A stretch of DNA of 64,000 nucleotides from Sphingobacterium humi (GTDB taxonomy: Bacteria; Bacteroidota; Bacteroidia; Sphingobacteriales; Sphingobacteriaceae), in NCBI RefSeq assembly GCF_009768885.1, contig NZ_WSQA01000015.1, positions 1 to 64,000 on the forward strand. The letters are read 5' to 3'. Positions 27,459-36,091 of this stretch are shown piece by piece. The notes below the pieces were generated by a model. That model made no database searches. It was not told where the DNA came from and was given only the letters and a program-made list of their open reading frames with translations. Made by a program: the position numbers and the translations under genes. Each line of letters opens with the position of its first letter. Position 1 is the first letter of the stretch.

Positions 27459-28506
27459 CATATGCAATAATCAACCTACTCACCATCCCATAGCGGGCCA
27501 TCCCCTCTTTCTGATTATTATGTTTTAGGTATTGATCGTAAAACAAACCCGATAGATCCGTCAGCCAACCCGTATAACTTTCCCAAAACCGACGATCTGC
27601 TTCCAGATCTTGCCGAACCTTTACCGACAACTTCTTCTTATACGCCTCAAACAAACCCTGATCTACCCAATATAAAGACCGCAAGAGGTATTGCAGGCTT
27701 TCATAATAAGCGGCATAGCTATACCAGGCCTTCGGGTGTTCTTTCAGCTTCACATAAGCGATAAAATTACACTCATCTTCGAAGCCTATCCCCATTTGAT
27801 GGGCCAATTCATGGGTTGCCGTAAAAGGATAGGAACTTCTTGGGATTAACGCGTTTACCTGGCTCTCATTGGAAAAAGGGTTTAAATAACCGGAGGTGCC
27901 AAAGTAGGCGATTAAGGTGGATGATAAGGGATACTTTATCTTCACCTGCGTTTTACTAAGCATAGGAAAAGTTGTATCCGCACGCATCAAGGTTTCAATC
28001 TCCCTATCGACAGCAGCTTGATCTATACGTGAAAGGTCAAGCCTTTCGCGCAATTCGTTTGCGACCAGTATATGCTGATCCAATATCCGAAGGTGATCTT
28101 CCTGCAAGATGGTATCCAAGTTCAGCTCCATCTGCTTGCTCACCGGAACCCGGTAATAGTTTATTCCCCAGGCCACATGAAAAAACACATAAAGACTTAA
28201 TATAAAGCCAACAAGAATAGCTAAGGTAAATAAACTCTTCTTATAAAACCTTTGAAACAACAGCTTTATTATCCTGAAAAGGAGGAAAAGCATATAGCCT
28301 ATGAAGGCCGCATATAACAGGTCCCCCAGGTTGAAGGGAACCAAACCGAACAAGAACTTAGGCAGGTATTGATAAAGCGGATAAAAGCCCCGGCTGTAGG
28401 CCTGCTCCACCCGATCCATATCCAGCACAAACCAATTGATCAGCAAGATCAGGGCGATGTTTAGCCCTAACCAAATCCCAATCGATTTCCAAGCCTTCTG
28501 CATCAT
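27439..28506 (-). CDS. DUF3810 membrane-anchored putative zinc metallopeptidase
   Basis: 355 residues with three N-terminal hydrophobic segments (about 8-30, 50-78, 90-115) followed by a soluble domain. That domain holds the zincin-type motif ATHELAHQMG (HExxH variant with HELAH) and FEDECNFIAYVKL downstream, which supplies the third ligand in DUF3810. It is probably an inner membrane peptidase with its domain facing the periplasm; substrates unknown. Start is Met1 or Met2. It is 5 bases downstream of the NdpA-like gene and likely shares its transcript. Confidence 0.85.
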   Translation of the reverse strand: MMQKAWKSIGIWLGLNIALILLINWFVLDMDRVEQAYSRGFYPLYQYLPKFLFGLVPFNLGDLLYAAFIGYMLFLLFRIIKLLFQRFYKKSLFTLAILVGFILSLYVFFHVAWGINYYRVPVSKQMELNLDTILQEDHLRILDQHILVANELRERLDLSRIDQAAVDREIETLMRADTTFPMLSKTQVKIKYPLSSTLIAYFGTSGYLNPFSNESQVNALIPRSSYPFTATHELAHQMGIGFEDECNFIAYVKLKEHPKAWYSYAAYYESLQYLLRSLYWVDQGLFEAYKKKLSVKVRQDLEADRRFWESYTGWLTDLSGLFYDQYLKHNNQKEGMARYGMVSRLIIAYEKKAGH

Positions 28507-28511
28507 GCTGC

Positions 28512-29570
28512 TTAATCTGTTTCGTTTTCGAAATAAAGTTTATAGTAATTCATGCCCTTATCCTCGTCATAGCCTTTCTCCAGGTATTCCCGTTTGCCAT
28601 GTACGTAGATATGGAAGTTCTTATCCAATTTTATCACCGATTTATAGCTGGTAGCCATCTTCTTTACGGCATTGCTGGCAATATCAAAGTTCGATTGAAA
28701 GGAAGTATCAAATTCCTCTTCAAAGGAGTTTTTATAGTCTTTAAACAGCGATATGGCGTCTGGATTCGCAATCACCTCCGTATTGAACTCTTCTTCATCA
28801 AACTCCTCTTTGGTTTTAAAGTAGTTCATCGAGCGGTTCAATAAATCGATCTTATCGGCTTTATCCATTTCAAACACATCTTCCAACTTCTCGTTCACGA
28901 AGTTTTTATACACCTTCATCAGGTTACCCGTTTGTTGGAAATTATCGTTTCTAACGCGCAATTTCAGGAAATCATCTTTCCAATACACCGCTTCCGTGCC
29001 ATTGGTTTGGTCTAAGCACAGCACCTTAAATCCTTCTTCAGCTTCGGTATTTACAATCACAACACCCTTATCCAATTTATTAATATTAATGGCCTGCTCT
29101 TCGTAGTTCACGCCTAAACCATCTGCTTCCAAAAACACCTTCAGGTAGGGCTCCTTATTCTCGGATTTAAAAATCCCGATCGCCTTATGCTCCTCACCTT
29201 CCAACTGCACATTATCCAAAGCAACTACATACACTTCTCCCGATTTAATCTTAGGATGCTCGGAAACCTCAAACAAGTATTTGGTAATGGATTTGGAGTA
29301 ATCCTGAAAGTTTAGCGTTCCTTCAAAAAAGCGTTTGGAATAGCTGTAAACCTCATTAAACTCCAGGTCGTCGTTCGGATGGTAGAAGCGATAGACTTCC
29401 GCCTGCTTGGCGAAAGGCTTCATAAAATATTGCATCAGCAAGGAAGTCAATACTTCATCGGCTTGCACATCGACTTCCTTATCCGATAAGGTAAAGTATT
29501 CATCCTGGCTTTTATTGCCGACATGGTGAATAATCAGGTTCTCAAAAGTAGCGTCTTGGTGAAATAACAT
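28512..29570 (-). CDS. 37-kDa nucleoid-associated protein (NdpA/YejK family)
   Basis: 352 residues, acidic, soluble. FENLIIHHVGNKSQDEYFTLSD opens the family-typical N-terminal domain, and a long acidic C-terminal domain with FDTSFQSNFDIASNAVKKM follows. NdpA proteins associate with the nucleoid but their molecular role is poorly defined; some are linked to phage response. Middle gene of the group 30484 to 27439 on the minus strand. Confidence 0.8.
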   Translation of the reverse strand: MLFHQDATFENLIIHHVGNKSQDEYFTLSDKEVDVQADEVLTSLLMQYFMKPFAKQAEVYRFYHPNDDLEFNEVYSYSKRFFEGTLNFQDYSKSITKYLFEVSEHPKIKSGEVYVVALDNVQLEGEEHKAIGIFKSENKEPYLKVFLEADGLGVNYEEQAININKLDKGVVIVNTEAEEGFKVLCLDQTNGTEAVYWKDDFLKLRVRNDNFQQTGNLMKVYKNFVNEKLEDVFEMDKADKIDLLNRSMNYFKTKEEFDEEEFNTEVIANPDAISLFKDYKNSFEEEFDTSFQSNFDIASNAVKKMATSYKSVIKLDKNFHIYVHGKREYLEKGYDEDKGMNYYKLYFENETD

Positions 29571-29578
29571 AGTATTTT

Positions 29579-30484
29579 TTAAAAATCGTAAATAGCGATG
29601 GCTGCGCGGTAGGTGTTTACATGGGCATTTACTATATCCTTGATCTGTGCGGAATAGCCACCGCCCATGCTGACCTCAACCGGAATAGCACGACGCTTAC
29701 AAGCCTCAAAAACAAGCTCATCACGCCGCTTACATCCATCGATGGTTAATTTAAATTTCCCTAATTTATCAGTTGCCAACACATCCACCCCGGCTTGATA
29801 AAAAACAAAATCAGGGTTAATGGCCGGTAATAAGGTTTCCAATTGTTCTTGCACTACCGCGAGGTAATCCTCATCGCCCATACCTTCTGGCAGGCCAAGA
29901 TCCACATGCGAGCGTTCCTTCTTGAACGGAAAATTCTTCTCGCCATGAATCGACAGGGTGATGATATCCGGATGGTCTTCAAAAATATGCGCCGTACCAT
30001 TCCCCTGATGCACATCCAAATCAATCATGAGGATCTTTTTGGCCCATCCCTGCGCATAGAGGTAAGCTGCTGCAACGGCCTGATCGTTTAGCAGGCAGAA
30101 GCCTTCGCCAAAATCACGACCGGCATGGTGCGTCCCTCCTGCCGTATTAAAGGCTACGCCATATTCTCGAGCCGCCGCACAGGCTTGAATCGTTCCATCA
30201 ATGAGATAGAGTTCCCGCTCCACCAAATCCTTAGACATCGGAAAACCAATACGTCTTTGCATCTTCGGATCCAAGCGCAGGTCTAACAACGCATCTACAT
30301 AGGCTTTATCGTGCGCCAGATAGACGATCTCGCGATCGACAAGCGTAGGCTCCATAAAATTAGAAAGATTGACCAGCCCCTCGTAAAGCAGCTGTGCGGG
30401 AATCAGCTCATACTTCATCATGGGAAACCGATGACCCTCGGGTAAGGGGTGGATATAAGCCTTATGATGCGCGATTCGTAGCAA
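29579..30484 (-). CDS. Histone-deacetylase-family hydrolase
   Basis: 301 residues from a TTG at 30484, giving MLRIAHHKAYIHPLP. The open frame runs 53 codons further up, but that part is AT-rich and unlike the family, so TTG is chosen with moderate certainty. Zn-site motifs are clear: GGTHHAGRDFGEGFCLLND and DLDVHQGNGTAHIF (Asp/His ligands), then a GVDVLATDKLG segment and GGGYS near the C-terminus. These proteins deacetylate small molecules (acetoin utilisation, polyamine) or proteins; substrate unknown. Confidence 0.88.
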   Translation of the reverse strand: MLRIAHHKAYIHPLPEGHRFPMMKYELIPAQLLYEGLVNLSNFMEPTLVDREIVYLAHDKAYVDALLDLRLDPKMQRRIGFPMSKDLVERELYLIDGTIQACAAAREYGVAFNTAGGTHHAGRDFGEGFCLLNDQAVAAAYLYAQGWAKKILMIDLDVHQGNGTAHIFEDHPDIITLSIHGEKNFPFKKERSHVDLGLPEGMGDEDYLAVVQEQLETLLPAINPDFVFYQAGVDVLATDKLGKFKLTIDGCKRRDELVFEACKRRAIPVEVSMGGGYSAQIKDIVNAHVNTYRAAIAIYDF

Positions 30485-30642
30485 ATGATAAAATTTGTCA
30501 CGAATATAACCAATCAGAAAACAATAAAAAACCCTTGTGGAAAAAGGAAGAGGCTTGCATGCTATATTTTTTTTAATTAAATTTAATATGAATATAAAGT
30601 TCAACTCAAGAACTTTCAACCATTTGTAAACGACAATAAACA

Positions 30643-30814
30643 AGGAGGCACGATGTTAAATAAAAAGAACATGAATGCAAACTCTTCCGCAAAACAGACT
30701 CATCCTTTTATTAAGGGACCAAAAATGGCAGGGATTATGGCCAAGCCACGTATCCTGCTGGAAGGTTTACGGGATCATCTGAAGCAACATCAGTTCGAAT
30801 TCAGCAATAATTAG
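30643..30814 (+). other. Strong ribosome site with a 6-codon mini-ORF overlapping the next ORF
   Basis: AAGGAGG at 30643-30649 is followed after 4 bases by ATG 30654, which reads only six codons before TGA. That stop overlaps the ATG (ATGA) of a 47-codon frame at 30671. The layout suggests a leader peptide driving translational coupling, or a frameshifted start. Confidence 0.35.
30671..30814 (+). CDS. 47-residue hypothetical protein
   Basis: Starts MNANSSAKQTHPFIKGPKMA and ends EFSNN. It is basic in the first half and hydrophilic overall, with no signal peptide, Cys or membrane segment. No family is recognised. It lies between the divergent histone-deacetylase-like gene and the 108-residue hypothetical gene. 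Support comes from the upstream strong ribosome site and the ATGA overlap, not from homology. Confidence 0.35.
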   Translation: MNANSSAKQTHPFIKGPKMAGIMAKPRILLEGLRDHLKQHQFEFSNN

Positions 30815-30875
30815 AAATTCAAAACGAAAAAGGTTTTCTGCTGTTATACCTATATCAGACTAATACAAAGCGGAT

Positions 30876-31202
30876 ATGGCTATAGATATTGAATCCTTAC
30901 TAGATGCAGAGATTGTAAAAACTGAAGAAGATGCAAGAACGCAAACCTTGCTGGTTACTCTTTTGCTAGATGCCGTTGAACCTAGCAAAGCCCAGCAAAA
31001 GAAGTTGAAGTTTGAGCATGTCACGTTTTATTCGCGCTCTGAAATCCCCAAAGAGGGCTATCCGGTTATTCTTGAAGTTTCAGAGGTCGTCCCTGAGATT
31101 GAGAAATCCTTCGATAACGATCAATCCAGAAGACGGTTTAAGATTGACACCACTTCCGGCATTGTCATCTTGGAGTTTGAGTCTTGCGAATTAATTGATT
31201 AA
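30876..31202 (+). CDS. Hypothetical 108-residue protein
   Basis: Soluble and acidic, starting MAIDIESLLDAEIVKTEED; a predicted mix of short helices and strands, with DNDQSRRRFKID and the final strand GIVILEFESCELID. No family recognised. It precedes the TatD-like gene by 35 bases on the same strand and may be co-transcribed with it and tcdA. The downstream GTG start of the TatD gene is consistent with dependence on this transcript. Confidence 0.6.
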   Translation: MAIDIESLLDAEIVKTEEDARTQTLLVTLLLDAVEPSKAQQKKLKFEHVTFYSRSEIPKEGYPVILEVSEVVPEIEKSFDNDQSRRRFKIDTTSGIVILEFESCELID

Positions 31203-31237
31203 TTCCTTACCTTTCCTACCTAAAACTAAACGTATCG

Positions 31238-31888
31238 GTGTATATCAACATTCATGCACACAGCATCGCCAGTAAAGCCGGCGATTTTGTCTTGCCCAAT
31301 TGCATTGTTTCCAAAGACTATTTGTTCGAGCAGCCATGCAGCGCAGGCATTCACCCCTGGTACATCGACCAAAACCGCGATGCCCAATGGGAGGCCTTTA
31401 TGCAATATGCGAAGAAACCCCAGGTATTGGCTATTGGGGAATGTGGACTCGATAAACTAACGAGTACAACATGGGCGATTCAGGCGGAAACTTTTGAAAA
31501 ACAACTAGAAATCGCCAATCAGCTTAACAAACCCTTAATCATACATTGCGTACGCGCCTACCACGAAGTGTTTGTTTCCTTACTGCGAAAAGAAGTGCAG
31601 GTGCCTGTTATTTTTCATGGCTACGAGCGCAATTGGCCTTTAGCCGAGCAGCTGTTGAAAAACAAAAACTACTATATATCCTTGGGTGCAGCCATTGGCA
31701 AGGGTAAAATGGACGAGCTGATTCAACAGCTTCCCCTCGATCGGCTCTTCTTAGAAACTGACGATAAGTCCACACAAATCTCCGATATTTATGCTTATTT
31801 TTGCCGAGCCAAAAAATTGCCTACCCAACAGGTAGAAGATCAATTGCTGGCCAACTTTAATCGCATTTTTAATTACAGCATTGCATAA
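31238..31888 (+). CDS. TatD-family metal-dependent hydrolase
   Basis: 216 residues from a GTG start (VYINIHAHS). The TatD metal ligands can be followed: HAH near the N-terminus, GECGLD (Glu), IIHCVRA (His), IFHGYE (His) and LETDD (Asp). It is shorter than typical TatD (about 260), missing parts of the outer helices, and may be a DNase or another amidohydrolase. The following gene starts with ATG immediately after its stop, so the two are coupled. Confidence 0.82.
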   Translation: MYINIHAHSIASKAGDFVLPNCIVSKDYLFEQPCSAGIHPWYIDQNRDAQWEAFMQYAKKPQVLAIGECGLDKLTSTTWAIQAETFEKQLEIANQLNKPLIIHCVRAYHEVFVSLLRKEVQVPVIFHGYERNWPLAEQLLKNKNYYISLGAAIGKGKMDELIQQLPLDRLFLETDDKSTQISDIYAYFCRAKKLPTQQVEDQLLANFNRIFNYSIA

Positions 31889-32611
31889 ATGAAGGATTTA
31901 TCGTGGCTATCCCGCACGGAGGCTTTAATCGGTCGGGAATCCCTGGAAAAATTAGCTAATTCACATGTTATGGTTTTGGGCTTAGGGGGCGTGGGCTCTT
32001 TTGCCGCCGAATTTATCTGCCGATCAGGCGTGGGTAAGATGACCATTATCGACGGCGACACCGTTGACCCCAGCAATAGAAACCGCCAATTGCCCGCCTT
32101 GGCAACCAACCATGGCCAGGCCAAAGCAGAAATCATGCGCGAGCGCCTGTTGGCCATCAACCCGGAGTTGGAGCTTAACGTGATCCAAGATTTCATCTTA
32201 CCGCAAAGCATCCCTGATTTATTGGCCTTGGAGCCCGACTACTGCGTGGAAGCCATCGACAGCATTACGCCGAAGCTATTCTTTATTCGCCGCGCCTTAG
32301 AAGCACAGGTTCCGTTTGTAAGCTCCATGGGAGCCGGTGGCAAGCTTGACCCTACAAAAATCAGAATCTCTGACATTGGTGCCACCTACAATTGCAAGCT
32401 GGCCCAACATATTCGTAAAAAATTAAAGAAGCATGGTATTAAAAAAGGTGTAAAGGTTGTGTTCTCGACCGAACTGCCCGATAAGGAATCTCTGCTCTAT
32501 ACCGATGGTAGCAATTATAAAAAATCGGCCTACGGTACTATGTCCTACCTACCGGCCGCCTTTGGAGGTACCTTGGCCGCTGTCGCTATTCAAGATTTAA
32601 TGAACGCTTAA
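31889..32611 (+). CDS. tcdA: tRNA threonylcarbamoyladenosine dehydratase (TcdA/CsdL, ThiF-like)
   Basis: 240 residues. The E1-like ATP-binding motif GLGGVGSFAAEFICRSG and the DGDTVDPSNRNRQ segment are those of the ThiF/MoeB superfamily. Absence of the zinc ribbon Cys pairs and the length match TcdA, which cyclises t6A37 to ct6A in tRNAs. Translationally coupled to the TatD-like gene. A strong terminator follows within 3 bases. Confidence 0.88.
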   Translation: MKDLSWLSRTEALIGRESLEKLANSHVMVLGLGGVGSFAAEFICRSGVGKMTIIDGDTVDPSNRNRQLPALATNHGQAKAEIMRERLLAINPELELNVIQDFILPQSIPDLLALEPDYCVEAIDSITPKLFFIRRALEAQVPFVSSMGAGGKLDPTKIRISDIGATYNCKLAQHIRKKLKKHGIKKGVKVVFSTELPDKESLLYTDGSNYKKSAYGTMSYLPAAFGGTLAAVAIQDLMNA

Positions 32612-32613
32612 AT

Positions 32614-32649
32614 AAAAAGAGCGGCAATGATTACTTTGCCGCTCTTTTT
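32614..32649. terminator. Bidirectional terminator between tcdA and the M16 pair
   Basis: AAAAAGAGCGGCAA and TTGCCGCTCTTTTT form a 14-base-pair stem with an 8-base loop, with A run and T run at the two ends, serving both convergent genes. Confidence 0.9.
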
Positions 32650-32651
32650 AT

Positions 32652-33932
32652 TTATCCTTGTTTCCCTACAATAATCTTGGCCATCTCTTCATAGCCTAAA
32701 TATTGCTGGGCGATGTTTCGCACCTGCTCTGCATCTATTGTTTTGATCACATCCGTATAATAGGCGTAATAATCCAAAGTTAAGCCTGAAAAATAAACCG
32801 ACTTAAACTTATCCACATGCGAGAATACCGATTCCAGGCTTCCCAGCATGCTGCCTAACATATAATTCCGCACCAGTTCCAATTCCTGCTCGCTAACCAG
32901 CTCCTGTTGCAGGGTATCCATTTCTTTCTTTATCTCCGTTAAGGTATTTTCGGTATACTCTACCCCCACCTCTGTGGCGATGGTAAAGAACCCGGCATGG
33001 TTTAAATTGGCAATGGCCGAGCCAATGCTGTAGGTATATCCTTTCTCTTCCCGGATGTTGCTCATTAAGCGCGACCCGAAATATCCTCCTAAAATGGTAT
33101 TCACAAATTGCAAAGCCGGATAATCAGGATGAGCACGTTGTATGCTGCGCTTACCGATTCGAATGGCCGATTGCAAGGCCTCTGTTTTATTAATAAGGCT
33201 TAGTCCCGGTTCAAAAGAAGGTAATATCGGGAAGGAGGCCCCATCAATTGCTATTTGATTCAACCATTGCGCTTCAAAATACTGTCGGAATAAGGCTAAA
33301 TCAGCGGCTGTTACCTTGCCAGATAGGAAGAGGTAGGCATTGCTGGGTTGAATCTGTTTCTGATATAGTGCCATCACGCGATCGCGATCCAAACTATCTA
33401 AAGATTGCTGCGTTAAGGAAATGCCATAGCGTGTTTCCGGAAACAATTCATGATAGAACTTACGACGCGCCAGAAAATCAGACTTCTCCATAGAAATCTG
33501 CAGGCTCTGTTTATTATTTCGCACATAAGTATTTAGCTCACGCTCCGGAAATATGGCATCAGTTAAAACTTCATGCATCATGGGCAATACCGAAGGTAAA
33601 TGTTTACCTAAGGTATATAGGGTTAAGGCATTGTGGTCGAAGCTATACTCCGGAACCAAATAGGCTCCGTAGTAATCAATCTCTTCGGCAATCTTCGCAG
33701 AGGAATGCTTGCTGGTTCCTTCTTTAAGTAGGTTCCCTAGCGCCACATTGGCCACCGGGTTTTCCGATCCTTCAAACACATTCCGAAAAACAAACTCGGC
33801 TTTGATTAATTCCTGTTCTTCCGCAGGAAAGATAAACACCTTTAAGCCATTGGCAAAGGTCAGTTGTTCCGGATGTTGCAGCGTTATCTCGTCGATAGCC
33901 TGCAAGTCGGGGGCTAATGCGCGGTTAATCAT
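32652..33932 (-). CDS. M16-family peptidase-like protein lacking the zinc motif
   Basis: 426 residues with M16 fold text (for example SRLMSNIREEKGYTYSIGSAI in the second half, a segment typical of the C-terminal half-domain). The expected HxxEH zinc motif is absent: at its place the sequence reads LGNLLKEGTSKHSS. Inactive M16 subunits normally pair with an active one to form a closed chamber, and the active partner is the upstream gene, which overlaps by 8 bases. Likely periplasmic or cytosolic, as no signal peptide is visible. Confidence 0.85.
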   Translation of the reverse strand: MINRALAPDLQAIDEITLQHPEQLTFANGLKVFIFPAEEQELIKAEFVFRNVFEGSENPVANVALGNLLKEGTSKHSSAKIAEEIDYYGAYLVPEYSFDHNALTLYTLGKHLPSVLPMMHEVLTDAIFPERELNTYVRNNKQSLQISMEKSDFLARRKFYHELFPETRYGISLTQQSLDSLDRDRVMALYQKQIQPSNAYLFLSGKVTAADLALFRQYFEAQWLNQIAIDGASFPILPSFEPGLSLINKTEALQSAIRIGKRSIQRAHPDYPALQFVNTILGGYFGSRLMSNIREEKGYTYSIGSAIANLNHAGFFTIATEVGVEYTENTLTEIKKEMDTLQQELVSEQELELVRNYMLGSMLGSLESVFSHVDKFKSVYFSGLTLDYYAYYTDVIKTIDAEQVRNIAQQYLGYEEMAKIIVGKQG

Positions 33933-35178
33933 GGCTTAGCGTTTCTTGTTTATGATAAAATAAACTGGATGAATTTTCCTTTCTAAAGATATCCTGCGCA
34001 ACGCGCTGAATATCGGCCGTTTGCACCTGCTGATAGCGGTTCACCTCCTGATTATAGGAATGAGCATCGCCCAGCAACTCATAATAAGCCAAATTCATCG
34101 CTTTATCTAATATCGACAGCTCGGCAAAAACCATGGTCGATTCAATTTTGTTCTTCACTTTGTTCAGCTCATAATCGCTCAACAATTCGTTTTTCATGCG
34201 CTCCAATTCCTTCCAGATGGCCTGTTCCCCTTCGGCAAGGCTTACCCCCTCTGAAGGTTTTCCTTCAACAATTAAGAGGTTGGAATCTATACTGCCCATC
34301 ATGTAGGCATTTACTTCCGAAAACAAGTGCTGTTCCTTCACCAAACTGCGGTAAAGACGGGAGGAACTCCCTCGAGATAAAACATCGGTAATTAAATCGG
34401 CCACTTGGTAATCCGGGTGCAGGCGATCTACCGTATGGAAAGCCATATAAAGACTATCTACCGGTACATTGGCATAGCACGATTCGCGACGTTCTTCTTG
34501 CTGTTGCGGCTCTGCAGGCAAGGCACGCAGGGGCTTTTCACCACTTGGAATATCTCCAAACCATTTATTTGCCAAGGCCTTAACCTGTTCCAGCTCTACA
34601 TTTCCTGCAACAACCATAATGGCATTGCTCGGTACGTAATATTTAGCAAAGAAGGCTTTTACATCGGCTAATGTAGCCTCTTCAATATGCCTGATTTCCT
34701 TACCGATGGTAGCCCAACGGTAGGGATGCACCTTATAGGCCATCGGCCTTAGCTTCAACCAAACATCGCCATAGGGCTGGTTTAAATAGCGCTGCTTAAA
34801 CTCCTCGATCACTACCGAGCGCTGTACTTCCAAGCCCTGTTCATGAAAAGCAAGGCTTAACATGCGGTCGCTTTCCAACCAAAAGGCGGTTTCCAGATTA
34901 TTGGCCGGCAGGGTGATGTAATAGTTGGTAATATCGTTGGAGGTAAAGGCGTTGTTTTCGCCTCCTACCCGTTGTAATGCTTGGTCGTAACTTGGAATGT
35001 GTAGGGAGCCGCTGAACATTAAATGCTCGAATAAATGGGCAAAACCCGTTTTATCTTCCTGCTCATCCCTGGCACCTACATCATACAAGATGTTCACGCA
35101 GGCCATCGGGCTAAGCGGATCTTCATGAACAAGGACTTTCAAGCCGTTATCCAGCACGAATTTTTCAAAAGAAATCAT
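33925..35178 (-). CDS. M16-family zinc metallopeptidase (catalytic subunit)
   Basis: 417 residues. The inverted zinc motif is clear in HLFEHLMFSG, followed by the downstream Glu region ETAFWLESDRM and the R/Y pair of the C-terminal half-domain. It degrades oligopeptides in a clamshell formed with the inactive partner encoded downstream. No signal peptide. It is separated by 10 bases from hemF, so hemF and the peptidase pair may share a transcript with gpsA at its head. Confidence 0.92.
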   Translation of the reverse strand: MISFEKFVLDNGLKVLVHEDPLSPMACVNILYDVGARDEQEDKTGFAHLFEHLMFSGSLHIPSYDQALQRVGGENNAFTSNDITNYYITLPANNLETAFWLESDRMLSLAFHEQGLEVQRSVVIEEFKQRYLNQPYGDVWLKLRPMAYKVHPYRWATIGKEIRHIEEATLADVKAFFAKYYVPSNAIMVVAGNVELEQVKALANKWFGDIPSGEKPLRALPAEPQQQEERRESCYANVPVDSLYMAFHTVDRLHPDYQVADLITDVLSRGSSSRLYRSLVKEQHLFSEVNAYMMGSIDSNLLIVEGKPSEGVSLAEGEQAIWKELERMKNELLSDYELNKVKNKIESTMVFAELSILDKAMNLAYYELLGDAHSYNQEVNRYQQVQTADIQRVAQDIFRKENSSSLFYHKQETLSHD

Positions 35179-35188
35179 CTTCGTATGT

Positions 35189-36091
35189 TTATTGTTGTGC
35201 CCAATTTACACCCTTTTTCAATAGCGAAAGGGTTTGTTCTTCCTTCGAGCCTGCGGCAGTTTGGAAATTATAGAACCAGTTTGCCTGCTCGGGTAAGCTC
35301 ATCAGAATAGACTCGATACGTCCATTGGTTTCCAAACCAAATTTTGTACCTGCATCGTATACTAAGTTGAATTCCACATAACGTCCTCGACGCAGCAATT
35401 GCCAGTTCTTCTCGGCTTCGGTATAGGATTTACCGCGATTGCGATTCACCAGTTCCGTATAAACCTTTGGAAACAGACGACCCAGGTCGCAAGAGAAATT
35501 GAAAATCTCTTCCATGGAAATACCAGCTTTCTGCGCATTTAGCTTATCGTAAAAGATACCGCCAATGCCGCGGGTCTCTTCCCGATGCTTAATGTAGAAA
35601 TAATTGTCGGCCCAGGTTTTGAATTCCGTATAGAAATTCGGGCTGTATTGATCACAAACGCGTTTTAATTCCGAATGGAAATAACGTGCATCCTCATCAA
35701 TGACGTAATGCGGTGTTAAATCTATCCCTCCGCCAAACCAGCGGATTTCATCATTCAGCTCAAAATATCGGATGTTCATGTGGATAATTGGCACCCATGG
35801 ATTATTCGGATGGATAACGATGGAAACACCGGTAGCGAAGAACTGCTCTTCATCTACACCGAAGGCCTTTTTAATAGGCGCCGGCAATTGTCCATGCACC
35901 GCGGAGAAGTTGACCCCACCTTTTTCCAGGATGTCGCCATGTTGTATAACACGCGTACGGCCACCGCCGCCCCCTTCACGTTGCCAGTTTTCTTCAACAA
36001 ACACTGATACGCCGTCTAGTTTTTCCAGGGCTTGACAAATCTCGTCCTGAATGATTTTATATTTTTCCGCAATCTCTTCTTTTGTGATCAT
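35189..36091 (-). CDS. hemF: Oxygen-dependent coproporphyrinogen III oxidase
   Basis: 300 residues, the usual length. Family motifs include GGGGRTRVIQ, VSIVIHPNNPWVPIIHMNIRYFE (split here), WFGGGIDLTPHYVID and the C-terminal RRGRYVEFNLVYDAGTKFGL. It decarboxylates coproporphyrinogen III to protoporphyrinogen IX with O2, cytosolic, haem synthesis. It shares one base with the gpsA stop. Confidence 0.96.
   Translation of the reverse strand: MITKEEIAEKYKIIQDEICQALEKLDGVSVFVEENWQREGGGGGRTRVIQHGDILEKGGVNFSAVHGQLPAPIKKAFGVDEEQFFATGVSIVIHPNNPWVPIIHMNIRYFELNDEIRWFGGGIDLTPHYVIDEDARYFHSELKRVCDQYSPNFYTEFKTWADNYFYIKHREETRGIGGIFYDKLNAQKAGISMEEIFNFSCDLGRLFPKVYTELVNRNRGKSYTEAEKNWQLLRRGRYVEFNLVYDAGTKFGLETNGRIESILMSLPEQANWFYNFQTAAGSKEEQTLSLLKKGVNWAQQ

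Noticed and set aside
30485..30643. Extra 53 codons upstream of the histone-deacetylase-like protein
   Set aside because: AT-rich, without family similarity; the family N-terminus begins at the TTG at 30484.
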